Assembly (NCBI GenBank): GCA_000733415.1
Contig: KL662191.1
Location: forward strand, 3,624,867 to 3,688,866
DNA length: 64,000 bases
DNA from: [Leptolyngbya] sp. JSC-1
GTDB lineage: Bacteria > Cyanobacteriota > Cyanobacteriia > Elainellales > Elainellaceae
Direction: 5' to 3'
Below, one piece after another: positions 7,637 through 15,412 of this stretch. The notes beneath the pieces were generated by a model. It did no database searches and was not told the DNA's origin. It saw only the letters and a program-made list of their open reading frames with translations. Every line of letters begins with the position of its first letter. Positions within the stretch are counted from its first letter, which is position 1. The position numbers and the translations under genes are program-made.

Positions 7637-7688
7637 CCCCCAACCCCCAACCCCCAACCCCCAACCCCCAACCCTCAACCCCAACCCC
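7637..7688. repeat. C-rich heptanucleotide array, G4-capable on the minus strand
   Basis: The plus strand shows a CCCCCAA unit repeated about five times, then slightly degenerate copies up to 7688. On the minus strand this is a run of five-G tracts separated by TT, a classic G-quadruplex sequence. It begins directly after the stop codon of the TAXI gene. Short tandem heptamer repeats of this kind are known in filamentous cyanobacteria. Confidence 0.8.
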
Positions 7689-8990
7689 TTAATTGTTCTG
7701 ATAAGTACGCTGATTCATCACGATCATTTCTCGATGCCGCAGGGTAGTCATGGCCACCTCCCAGGGAAACACAAACGATTGGAAGGATTCGGGCGAAATT
7801 TTGTCAATGTCGAGATCGATGACAACGCGCCGCAGAATCTCGAAGAGCTGAGTGCGGATAGCTTCTAACTCGTCTAGATCTTCTGTTTGCTGCATCTGCT
7901 CAATCAGGGCCAGAATTTTTTGGTTGTACAGGTCAGCCCGATTTTTTTGTCGGCCTTGGAGCCAGAGGCGCAACTGCCACAGACCAGATACAGCCAAAAC
8001 GCCCACCGAGAACATCAGGCCAATCGGTTCAGCATACTCCACCAAAAAGATGGGCCGGTCCTTGTCGTAAAACGCCTGTGCTCCTGGATGTAGCGGCAGT
8101 CCCAAATTCTCGCCCGATTCTGGCAACCGCATAGTGGCCGCCCGTGGATAAATGGCCACAATTTCATTGCGAAAATCAAACAAGGTGCGGGTAATCTCCT
8201 GAATTACCTCGGTGTTAGCATCTTCGCCAGTAATCAGCACGGCTCGCACGCCCACCACTGGAAGCGTTTCGGGCGGAATCGGACCTGCACCATCGTAGGT
8301 CCCTTTGGGAATGGTCGAGGCTTCCAGGTAGGGCAATGACAACCGCAGTGAATCGACTTGATCGATGGCAACAAGCTGGGAACGACTAGTTTTCAGCAGC
8401 TCACTCATGGCTGGGTTACCCAGGGCCATGACTCGAAACAGGGCATCTACGTCTCCCTGTTGCAGGGCAGCATAGGCTTGTTGGGGTGGCAGGGGCAGGG
8501 GGGTAAAACCAGGCTGGGCCTGTGAGCCTAACCCATAGTGCTGACTCAGCAGCCAAAACAAATTGTAGGAGCCGCTGCCTTGTGGCATCAAAGCAACTCG
8601 TTTGCCTCGCAAATCCTGGACAGACTGAATTTGCGAATTGGCGCGTGCCACAAGATGAAACACTTCTGGGAACAAATAGGCAACCGCTCTAGCCGTAGAC
8701 CGACTAGGGGTGTCGCTTTGCACAATTGCTAACTGGGCTGCTTTTTGGTCCAATAGCTCCAGATTTTCCTGGGCTCCGGCGGTTTCCTTGACCGTAATCT
8801 TGATTTTGGGATGGTGGCGGCTCACTACTGTGGCCAAGGCTTCGGCAAACGCATAGTACTCTCCCTCCTTGCTGCCCGTGGCAATCACGAGCTGATGGAC
8901 TCGATTTTGGCTGTGCACCCACTGCACGGTGAATCCAATTGCGGCCAGTACGCTCAACAACACGAAGGGCAGCGTAAATTTAGGTTGCAT
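7689..8990 (-). CDS. TAXI family TRAP-type solute-binding protein, membrane-anchored
   Basis: I place the start at the ATG at 8990 because AGAGGCGAA lies just before it; a longer frame begins at 9044. The N-terminus has one hydrophobic helix (FVLLSVLAAIGFTV). The TAXI signature follows: IATGSKEGEYYAFAEALATVV, LAIVQSD, VQDLRGKRVALMPQGSGS and a binding-site region DALFRVMALGNPA. After about 330 residues there is a second membrane helix (GLMFSVGVLAVSGLWQL) and a charged cytoplasmic tail of about 100 residues with a coiled region. Ordinary TAXI proteins are free periplasmic receptors for TRAP transporters. This one is tethered, and no TRAP permease gene is nearby. Confidence 0.85.
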   Translation of the reverse strand: MQPKFTLPFVLLSVLAAIGFTVQWVHSQNRVHQLVIATGSKEGEYYAFAEALATVVSRHHPKIKITVKETAGAQENLELLDQKAAQLAIVQSDTPSRSTARAVAYLFPEVFHLVARANSQIQSVQDLRGKRVALMPQGSGSYNLFWLLSQHYGLGSQAQPGFTPLPLPPQQAYAALQQGDVDALFRVMALGNPAMSELLKTSRSQLVAIDQVDSLRLSLPYLEASTIPKGTYDGAGPIPPETLPVVGVRAVLITGEDANTEVIQEITRTLFDFRNEIVAIYPRAATMRLPESGENLGLPLHPGAQAFYDKDRPIFLVEYAEPIGLMFSVGVLAVSGLWQLRLWLQGRQKNRADLYNQKILALIEQMQQTEDLDELEAIRTQLFEILRRVVIDLDIDKISPESFQSFVFPWEVAMTTLRHREMIVMNQRTYQNN

Positions 8991-9484
8991 TTCGCCTCTG
9001 TTTTTGGGAATTTGATTTATTTTAGATGGCTTTCCAGCAGACACTAGGCTGGATTGGGCTACAGTTTTGGACTACAGTTCTGATTTTAGAAAAGTAAAGG
9101 TTTGGCAAAAGGTTTGGCAAAAATCACCAAGGCAGCAATGGATACAAAACAAGGAGTTTTTCGCTGAAATAGGTTAATTTCCAGAGGGGAATCCTCCTCA
9201 GGAGCCTTGTCCGATGGAAACGCCTGTGCTTAACTACATAGCTGAAGAAAACCTACAGACAATTGGAACTCTTCAGTTCGACTCAGCCGTCTCTAGAGAA
9301 AAGCTGACTAGCGAGTAGGGGCGTAACGGTTAAGGTAATACGGACTTTTCAGGGTATCCTAGCCTAGTCCTTCACCGTTGCAATGACTTCAGTTTTGGGC
9401 AAGAGTTTCTGTAAAAAACCTTGGCTAGGTTTTCCGGTTTGATGTTCTTTGCTTGTTGACTCACACTTTCCATTAGGTACAACC
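8991..9484. other. Intergenic region between divergent genes
   Basis: The divergent TAXI and DUF3747 genes leave about 490 bases that must hold both promoters. A direct repeat of AAAGGTTTGGCAA occurs around 9096-9122. I see no RNA gene and no clear binding-site motif. Confidence 0.5.
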
Positions 9485-10864
9485 ATGAGCATGGCGTTTT
9501 GGCAGCGTTTGGCAGTTCTGGCAATTTTGGGGCTTGGCAGCGTCAGTCCGGCGGCAATGGCAGCCCAATTTGAGCAGCAAGAAGTGGAGCAAGATCGCTT
9601 CATCGTGGTGGCTGCGCCGGGCGGAGAAATTGGCTACAAGCTGCTGATTTTGGAGCAACTGAACGATAAACGTCCCTGCTGGAGCGAAACGGGCAGTAAC
9701 CCGTCTCAGGTCGAACCGCTGCTGCTCAGCTTTGACTTTACCGGGATTTGCAACCGGATTGTGGACAGCAATGGCTTCTCGGTCCGCACCGCTGGGCAGG
9801 ATCAGGCGTTGCACTATAGCCTGCGCATCGTTCGAGACGGTAATGACCTGGTGCTGGTAGCCGATGCCAATGCCGATCGGGATACATTGATTGAGATTGG
9901 CCGCACCTACGGGATGCCAAATGGCTTTAGCCGAATTGTTTTGAATCCCGGCTGGCGGTTAACCCGTCGCGCCTTTAACGGTCGGCCTGTGGGCCATATT
10001 TACCTCACCTACGACCAGCCGATCGAAACGCTGATTGCTAGCTCGCGTCGCAATTTGGGTATGGGTGGCCCAGCCCCCGCTCCAACTCTGCCGAATCCTG
10101 CGCCAGAGCAGTTCCCGGCTGAAGCGGAAAGTATCATTCCTGTGCCTTCTTTGCCGCCTGGGGATGCTCCTGTTCCCCCACCCCTACCGCCTTTGAATCC
10201 CAGACCTGTACCCACGCCTCCAACCGGGTCACCCAATAGCACAGCTCCGAGTAACCCAGCGCCCAGCCTCAGCAGTATTCTGCCACCGCCGCCGCCCGCC
10301 AACCCAACGGATAACCCAACGGATAACCCAACCGATGCGGCTCCGGAATCTCCTACCACAATTGCCAATCCACCTGCAGATAGGGAAACACCATCTGCTG
10401 AAGCAACCCAACCCAATCGCCCAGTCCCCCAACGCACCAGTTCGGCCCCTAGCCGGGTCAGTCCCCCTGCAGTGGGAGTTCCGGCCACGTCCAATTCGGG
10501 AGGAGCGGCACTGCGGCCCCGGTCCCAGCGGCGAGTCACAGGCTCTTCTGAATCAACGACCGAACAGACCACAACTGCTCGTAACGCTAACCGAAATACC
10601 ACCCAAGCGGCCAACCGTTCAGCACCTGAAGCGGATTCATCGGATGATCAGACGCTAGCCGAAACCTATCAGGTAATTGTCGTAGCCGACGATGCCGAAC
10701 TGCAAGACAAGGTGCGGGCTATTTCTCCCAGCGCCATTCTGACGACGATCAACGGCCAGGTAGTGATGCAGGTAGGACTATTTCGGAACCGGGAAGAAGC
10801 CGACCGGCTGCAACAAAGATTAAGTTTGGAGGGGTTGCCAACTGCTGTAATTCCCGTAAGATAG
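9485..10864 (+). CDS. DUF3747 exported protein with SPOR-like C-terminus
   Basis: The ATG at 9485 gives a clean signal peptide (FWQRLAVLAILGLGSVSPAAMA, cut after about residue 27); an in-frame start at 9449 would spoil it. The mature N-terminal 170 residues match the cyanobacterial DUF3747 domain (FIVVAAPGGE, RPCWSE, FDFTGICNRIVDSNG, GHIYLTYDQP). A long Pro/Ser/Thr-rich linker of about 190 residues follows, containing short NPTD repeats. The last 75 residues (TYQVIVVADDAEL, VMQVGLFRNREEADRLQQRL, GLPTAVIPV) look like a SPOR domain, which binds denuded peptidoglycan. An envelope role is likely. The SLH-domain gene follows 31 bp later. Confidence 0.8.
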   Translation: MSMAFWQRLAVLAILGLGSVSPAAMAAQFEQQEVEQDRFIVVAAPGGEIGYKLLILEQLNDKRPCWSETGSNPSQVEPLLLSFDFTGICNRIVDSNGFSVRTAGQDQALHYSLRIVRDGNDLVLVADANADRDTLIEIGRTYGMPNGFSRIVLNPGWRLTRRAFNGRPVGHIYLTYDQPIETLIASSRRNLGMGGPAPAPTLPNPAPEQFPAEAESIIPVPSLPPGDAPVPPPLPPLNPRPVPTPPTGSPNSTAPSNPAPSLSSILPPPPPANPTDNPTDNPTDAAPESPTTIANPPADRETPSAEATQPNRPVPQRTSSAPSRVSPPAVGVPATSNSGGAALRPRSQRRVTGSSESTTEQTTTARNANRNTTQAANRSAPEADSSDDQTLAETYQVIVVADDAELQDKVRAISPSAILTTINGQVVMQVGLFRNREEADRLQQRLSLEGLPTAVIPVR

Positions 10865-10895
10865 CCAGTAGAGAAAATTCTTGAGGTGCATTGCC

Positions 10896-11951
10896 ATGGC
10901 TGGTCAGCCCCCTTCTCCTGGCTCCGATCGCAGAGATCCGCTCAGCTTCGATGAGCTAGTTGCCCTGATTGTAGCTTTTCTCGTGATTGGAGCTGTACTG
11001 TGGTGGAGTTTGGGGCGTCGAGCCGAAACCTGGTTGGGGCAGCTCTCTCCTGGTCTAACTCGCAGTGAAGCAGAGCCATCGCCTCTAGATCCGGCTCAGC
11101 GTGACACCGTCGAAGTTGCACCGGTTGGCCCCACTGCTGGCCCCACAACTTCTCCTTCACCCCTGCCTCCCGGCACAGTAGGGGGAACGGTGGATCGGAC
11201 TACGGTTGGAGTGTCGCCTGCACCTCGTGGTCCGCGCACGGTAATTATTCCCGCAGTTCCTGGTTTGCCCAGGGCGGCTGAGCCTGAAGCCTCGCCTGCT
11301 GTTCCATCCCCATCGCCTCGGGTTGCTCCTCAAGTGGTTGTTCCCAGCCCGTCGCCTGAAGCAGCAGTCAACTTCCCTGACCTTTCACCTAATTACTGGG
11401 CCTATCCTTTCATTGCAGAGCTAGCCAGACGCGGCATGATCTCTGGATTTGAAGACGGTAGTTTTCGCCCGGACCAGCCGGTCACTCGCACTCAGTACGC
11501 CACTCTGGTTAGCGAGGTGTTGCCTGATGTCCGGCAGGAGTCCCAGGCTTTTCCCGATGTGCCGGTTAACTTTTGGGGCAAGCCGGCGATTGACGAAGCT
11601 GTGAAGTCTGGGTTTCTGAGGGGTTATCCTGACACCAGCTTTCAGCCAAATCAGCCCATTTCTCGGATGGAAGTGTTGCTGTCGCTCGTGAACGGCTTTC
11701 AGTTGCCCAAACCTGCTGATCCAGCTGCACCGCTGCAAGTTTTTCAAGACCGCGATCAGATTCCGGAATGGGCCAGACCCGCTGTAGCCGCCGCCACTCA
11801 GGCCAATGTGATCGTCAGCCATCCCAACGTCAATCAGTTTAACCCCAACCAACCTGCAACACGGGCCGAGGTAGCTGCTATGCTGTATCAGGCGTTGACC
11901 ACCACCGGGCAACTGCCGCCGATCCAGTCTAACTACATTGTTCGACCCTGA
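10896..11951 (+). CDS. SLH-domain protein with N-terminal membrane anchor
   Basis: The ATG at 10896 has GAGG eight or so bases upstream; the frame could open earlier at a TTG at 10881. The product of about 351 residues has one membrane helix (LVALIVAFLVIGAVLWWSL), then a Pro-rich linker of about 110 residues. Three S-layer homology repeats follow: FPDLSPNYWAYPFIAELARR, FPDVPVNFWGKPAIDEAV, and FQDRDQIPEWARPAVAAA with a final TRAEVAAMLYQAL. SLH domains bind cell-wall polymers. The gene overlaps the next start by one base (TGATG), so translation is probably coupled. Confidence 0.9.
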   Translation: MAGQPPSPGSDRRDPLSFDELVALIVAFLVIGAVLWWSLGRRAETWLGQLSPGLTRSEAEPSPLDPAQRDTVEVAPVGPTAGPTTSPSPLPPGTVGGTVDRTTVGVSPAPRGPRTVIIPAVPGLPRAAEPEASPAVPSPSPRVAPQVVVPSPSPEAAVNFPDLSPNYWAYPFIAELARRGMISGFEDGSFRPDQPVTRTQYATLVSEVLPDVRQESQAFPDVPVNFWGKPAIDEAVKSGFLRGYPDTSFQPNQPISRMEVLLSLVNGFQLPKPADPAAPLQVFQDRDQIPEWARPAVAAATQANVIVSHPNVNQFNPNQPATRAEVAAMLYQALTTTGQLPPIQSNYIVRP

Positions 11952-12295
11952 TGCTTGATTTTGAGGATTATTCCCTAACCCAGCCCGCCGTCCTGGTGAC
12001 GATCTTGGCAGAGGCGATTTTGCGCAGCAGCATCGAAAAACTGTTGAAGAACCTGAAGGTCTACGGCTATTCTGTCAGCGAGGTAGACGGAGTAGCGAAG
12101 CGAGTACAGCGGTTTGGTACAGTTCCCTCCGAAGCAGTTCCGACCGAAATCGAAAACTATACTACTGTCAGCATCGAGATTCGGGCAGTGGTCTCAGCCG
12201 AGCTATCGAATGTAATTCTCTATGCCCTGAAGGAACAGCAGCGGGAGTTTGCGATTGTCGTGTATCGCCAAAAGATCGAGGCGCTGCTAGAGTAA
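11951..12295 (+). CDS. PII-like signalling protein
   Basis: This 114-residue protein resembles PII-like trimeric regulators such as SbtB: VLVTILAEAILRSSIEKLLKNL is the first strand-helix, YGYSVSEVDGVAKR precedes the flexible T-loop region, and a beta strand IEIRAVV and a helix NVILYALKEQQ follow. The classical PII uridylation/phosphorylation loop and signature are not seen, so this is a divergent member. Its ATG overlaps the SLH gene's stop by one base. Partners are unknown. The Mrp sodium/proton antiporter genes, which would support sodium-dependent bicarbonate uptake, are more than 20 kb away. Confidence 0.65.
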   Translation: MLDFEDYSLTQPAVLVTILAEAILRSSIEKLLKNLKVYGYSVSEVDGVAKRVQRFGTVPSEAVPTEIENYTTVSIEIRAVVSAELSNVILYALKEQQREFAIVVYRQKIEALLE

Positions 12296-12346
12296 GCGCT
12301 TAGAACTAGGACCAAGCTTAGGCACTGAATGACCTTCAGGCTTAAC

Positions 12347-12733
12347 TTAAGTCTTGATCAGAATGGCGACGAAGGCAAAGATGCCAATCAGCAGCAGAGA
12401 AGTAGCCACCACGATCCCGTGGGAGCGCCGTGAGATGTAGAGATAGTCATCGCGCTGAATTCGCTTCAGTTCCTGTCGGTGCTCCAGGATGGCAATAGTA
12501 ATGGCATAGACGCCAACGGCAATAAACATTAACCCCACCAACCGCGACAACCGGACCACATCTGGATCTGTTGTGACTCGGTTAATTGCCGCCACAATCT
12601 GATCAATCCCAAACCCAAAGCTAATCAGTGAGAGCGAGGTGCGAATCCAGGCCATGAGGGTGCGTTCTGCGGCGGCGCGGTTGCGCTCCTTTGCTAGCTC
12701 GTTGGTCAGATTTCTGGGAGGCGGTTGGTTCAT
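12347..12733 (-). CDS. DUF202 (YidH-like) small membrane protein
   Basis: This 128-residue protein has the DUF202 signature: NELAKERNRAAAERTLMAWIRTSLSLISFGFG with the conserved ER-T-x-x-AW-R-T motif in front of the first membrane helix, then two more helices (LVGLMFIAVGVYAITIAIL and VVATSLLLIGIFAFVAIL). Between the helices is the usual HRQ..L..I segment. Proteins of this family sit in the inner membrane and have no settled function. It ends 51 bp after the convergent PII-like gene and lies just downstream of the DUF2127 gene on the same strand. Confidence 0.9.
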   Translation of the reverse strand: MNQPPPRNLTNELAKERNRAAAERTLMAWIRTSLSLISFGFGIDQIVAAINRVTTDPDVVRLSRLVGLMFIAVGVYAITIAILEHRQELKRIQRDDYLYISRRSHGIVVATSLLLIGIFAFVAILIKT

Positions 12734-12756
12734 AGATCGAGCTTACCGAGACCAAC

Positions 12757-13251
12757 CTATGGCTGCTTTTGGGCAGAGATAGCTAATTTCTGGCGGCGAG
12801 TCCGCTGGTGCCGCAGTAGATAGCCGAACACTAACAGGTTGAGCATCAGAATTCCACCTCGGCTCCAAACTGGATGAGTTATTAACTCGTAGGCTTCGAC
12901 CGGCAGCGGCAGCCCCACAAACAGCAGCATCAACAGGTGCGCCCATTGCTTGTGGTACCACAGCCCCACCGTGACAATGCCCAGCACAATTGCATAAACG
13001 CTAGTCAACTGAGCTGCTAGTTGCAAATGCTGGGGCTGGATGTGCAAAACCGTGTCCAGCAGCCACTGACTGAGGACCGATTCCTGATCCAGCTGGTCTT
13101 GAATAAAGGATCGGACAAAAACAATCAACGCATCGTAATTTCTCCAGCTAAAGGCACAAATCAAGCTAATGGCGATCAGGCTAAAAACAACGAACCCTTT
13201 GTAGGCAACGATAGCCTTTAAGCTGATTGAGCGTTGAATCTGGCTGGTCAT
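12757..13251 (-). CDS. DUF2127 membrane protein
   Basis: I prefer the ATG at 13251, giving MTSQIQRSISLKAIVAYKG and about 164 residues; the frame is open to 13329 but that extension looks unrelated. Four membrane helices are visible: FVVFSLIAISLICAF, QLTSVYAIVLGIVTVGLW, WAHLLMLLFVGLPLPVEAYEL and GGILMLNLLVFGYLL. The LKAI-A-K motif at the start and PVEAYEL in the third helix are typical of DUF2127. The family has no known function. The gene is 23 bp upstream of the DUF202 gene, so the two may be co-transcribed. Confidence 0.8.
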   Translation of the reverse strand: MTSQIQRSISLKAIVAYKGFVVFSLIAISLICAFSWRNYDALIVFVRSFIQDQLDQESVLSQWLLDTVLHIQPQHLQLAAQLTSVYAIVLGIVTVGLWYHKQWAHLLMLLFVGLPLPVEAYELITHPVWSRGGILMLNLLVFGYLLRHQRTRRQKLAISAQKQP

Positions 13252-13428
13252 AGATTTGATTGAGGAGTCATTTTGAAAGCATAACAGACAAAATGGCACA
13301 GTTGCGCTTGGTAGGGCAGCCGTGTTCATTTGACAGATTCGTTTGGCAAGTTACTTCTACCAAAACAAGACCAAACGATCTCCCTTTCTGGAGAAGAATG
13401 AAGGGAAGATCGTTACCAAATCCTGGCG

Positions 13429-13574
13429 TTATACCAAATACTTCGATGAATGATACATATGCCGAACCGCCCCCCAACCCCCAATTCTGGGAAAGTCGAG
13501 CCGCTCAAAGTCCCCCAATTCTGAGGGACTTAGGGGGCAAGGATTTGCATCATTCACAAACAGATTTGGTATTA
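13429..13574. mobile_element. MITE-like element with terminal inverted repeats and TTA target duplication
   Basis: The termini are imperfect inverted repeats of about 33 bp. ATACCAAAT at 13431-13439 pairs with ATTTGGTAT at 13564-13572, and TGAATGAT is shared a few bases further in on both sides. TTA lies directly outside each arm (13429-13431 and 13572-13574), the pattern of a 3-bp target duplication. The interior of about 75 bases is rich in CCCCC/GGGGG blocks and can fold on itself (AGTCCC/GGGACT). It is too short to code for anything. Similar short G/C-tract palindromic elements are widespread in cyanobacteria. The right-hand TTA is the stop codon of the amylase gene. Confidence 0.65.
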
Positions 13575-15248
13575 GTCAATCATCGCGATCCCAAACGGTG
13601 AAACCAGTTCCGACAGCAGAGACTGCAACGTTTGTTGTTCCACCCAGACGGAAACCGATCCTCCGTTACAGCGAAACTCGCCCCAGCCGTGCTGATTGGT
13701 TTGAATTGGCTGTTTAATGTGCTCCGTCAGGTCGTAGAAGGTGGCATTGGGTTTACCTACTTCCATCCATTTGCTGCCTCCCGGTCCGTCGCTCATAATC
13801 ACCGCCATTGCTCTGGGATGCTGTTCGGAACCCAGGCGCGTCCAGCCAATTACATCGGGATGGTCGAAGTAGTCGTATTGGGGACCATAGGCAAAATGCT
13901 TACGGGCAAACAGCAGCCGGTCGATGATCCACTTGTGCGAGTCCATCCAAATTTCATATTCGTTGCCATCCCGTCCCTTATCTCGGTAATGAGCACCGTA
14001 ATAATCTGCGTAGAATACACAGGGATAGCCTTCAGCCCGCAGCAGAATGATCGCATAGGCCAGCGGCTTAAACCAAGATTCCACCATTGATTCCAGAGCT
14101 TGCAGCGGCTGGGTATCGTGGTTGTCCACCAGCGTCACGGCAAATAGGGGCAGGTGTTTCATCAAGGTGTTATCTAAAATGCTGCGCATATCATAGTAGC
14201 CGCCGGCCTTACTGGCTCGATGGAAATTGTAGTGCAGCGGCACGTCAAATAGATTGAGCTGACCGCCAGCATTGCCAATGTACCAGCTCAAAGTACCAAA
14301 ATCTTCCGTCCAATATTCGCCCACACAGAACAGATCGCGTTGTGCTCTATGTTCCAGATGACCCAGCCAGTCGGTAAAGAAATCACCCTGAATATGCTTG
14401 ATCGCATCTAGGCGGAATCCATCCACTCCGATTGTATCCATCAGCCACTCGCCCCAATATTTCAGCTCGCCACGCACTTCTGGGTGGTTGACATCGAGGT
14501 CGCAGCCCATCAGGTAGTCATAGTTACCCAACCGCAGATCGACTTTATCCTCAAAGTTTTTATCCTTCATGCGGTAAACAGCTCGGTAGCCTGGATCGTA
14601 GCTATTGTAATCGACCGAATCGAAGTGCCACCAGCGCCATTTCATGCTGGAATATTTATCACCGCGTCCAGGAAAGTCAAACCGAGTCCAGGATTTGATA
14701 TTGCGCGGTTCACCCAAAGGACGATTGCGGTCATTCGGATCAAATGGAATTGCTGCAAATTCTTCCTCAGCATCGCCGCCCATCTTGTGATTGAAAACAA
14801 CATCGGCGTAGATCTGCAACCCAGCCTGACGCGCTGCTTGAACTGCGGCTGCATACTCCGCTTTTGTACCATACTTTGTCCGCACCGTTCCCTTTTGATC
14901 AAACTCGCCCAGATCGAATAAATCATAGATACCGTAACCAACATCATACCCACCACCATTCGCTTTGCAGGCAGGCGGTAACCAGAGAGCCGTAAATCCA
15001 GCCTTCGCCAGATCCTTTGTCGTTTGTTTTAATTCATTCCAGTGATTGCCATCAGGTGCAATATACCAGTGAAACCACTGCATCATGGTGCCATTAAATT
15101 CAGCAGAGGCTTTGCGCGCGACTAGGTCTGGGTAGTTCTCGTCCAGCCAAGTTTGCAAAGACGTTTTGGCGGCTTCTAGCACTTGGGGGCTCAGCTCTTT
15201 CCCCAAGGATTGAAACCGCTGCTGTAACTGTTGAAATACATTAGCCAT
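13572..15248 (-). CDS. Alpha-amylase, GH13
   Basis: This 558-residue protein has the four GH13 regions in order: YADVVFNHK (region I), GFRLDAIKH (II, with the nucleophile Asp), CVGEYW (III, with the general acid Glu) and VDNHDTQ (IV, with the transition-state Asp). The early MMQWFHWYIAPDGNHW segment and the long B-domain match cytoplasmic AmyA-type (GH13_5) amylases. An extra N-terminal helical segment of about 50 residues precedes them. There is no signal peptide, so it probably acts on glycogen or maltodextrin inside the cell. The stop codon coincides with the target duplication of the adjacent MITE-like element, and the protein end appears unaltered. Confidence 0.93.
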   Translation of the reverse strand: MANVFQQLQQRFQSLGKELSPQVLEAAKTSLQTWLDENYPDLVARKASAEFNGTMMQWFHWYIAPDGNHWNELKQTTKDLAKAGFTALWLPPACKANGGGYDVGYGIYDLFDLGEFDQKGTVRTKYGTKAEYAAAVQAARQAGLQIYADVVFNHKMGGDAEEEFAAIPFDPNDRNRPLGEPRNIKSWTRFDFPGRGDKYSSMKWRWWHFDSVDYNSYDPGYRAVYRMKDKNFEDKVDLRLGNYDYLMGCDLDVNHPEVRGELKYWGEWLMDTIGVDGFRLDAIKHIQGDFFTDWLGHLEHRAQRDLFCVGEYWTEDFGTLSWYIGNAGGQLNLFDVPLHYNFHRASKAGGYYDMRSILDNTLMKHLPLFAVTLVDNHDTQPLQALESMVESWFKPLAYAIILLRAEGYPCVFYADYYGAHYRDKGRDGNEYEIWMDSHKWIIDRLLFARKHFAYGPQYDYFDHPDVIGWTRLGSEQHPRAMAVIMSDGPGGSKWMEVGKPNATFYDLTEHIKQPIQTNQHGWGEFRCNGGSVSVWVEQQTLQSLLSELVSPFGIAMID

Positions 15249-15412
15249 AGGTTTAGGGAATCATACATTGCACTAAAGACTTTACACCAGAGTAGCTGAT
15301 GGCTGGAGTTCGCAGGGTAACGTTATGCCGAAGTAGGGGTCAGCCATTCCCGCAACTGATATAGGATCGCTATAGTCGTGCTCTAGAGACCAGCAGCAGC
15401 GAATAGGGGGAA

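Larger units (their letters stand above)
7217..7688. other. Intergenic region with three kinds of repeats
   Basis: No gene is visible in these 472 bases. The segment holds a 13-bp tandem triplicate (7275-7313), a 10-bp inverted repeat (7525-7552) and a heptanucleotide C-rich array (7637-7688), each listed separately. The remainder is unstructured and moderately AT-rich. Confidence 0.6.

Noticed and set aside
10009..10614. Minus-strand frame of 201 residues over the DUF3747 gene
   Set aside because: It is a glycine/valine-rich antisense reading of the proline-rich linker of the real gene.
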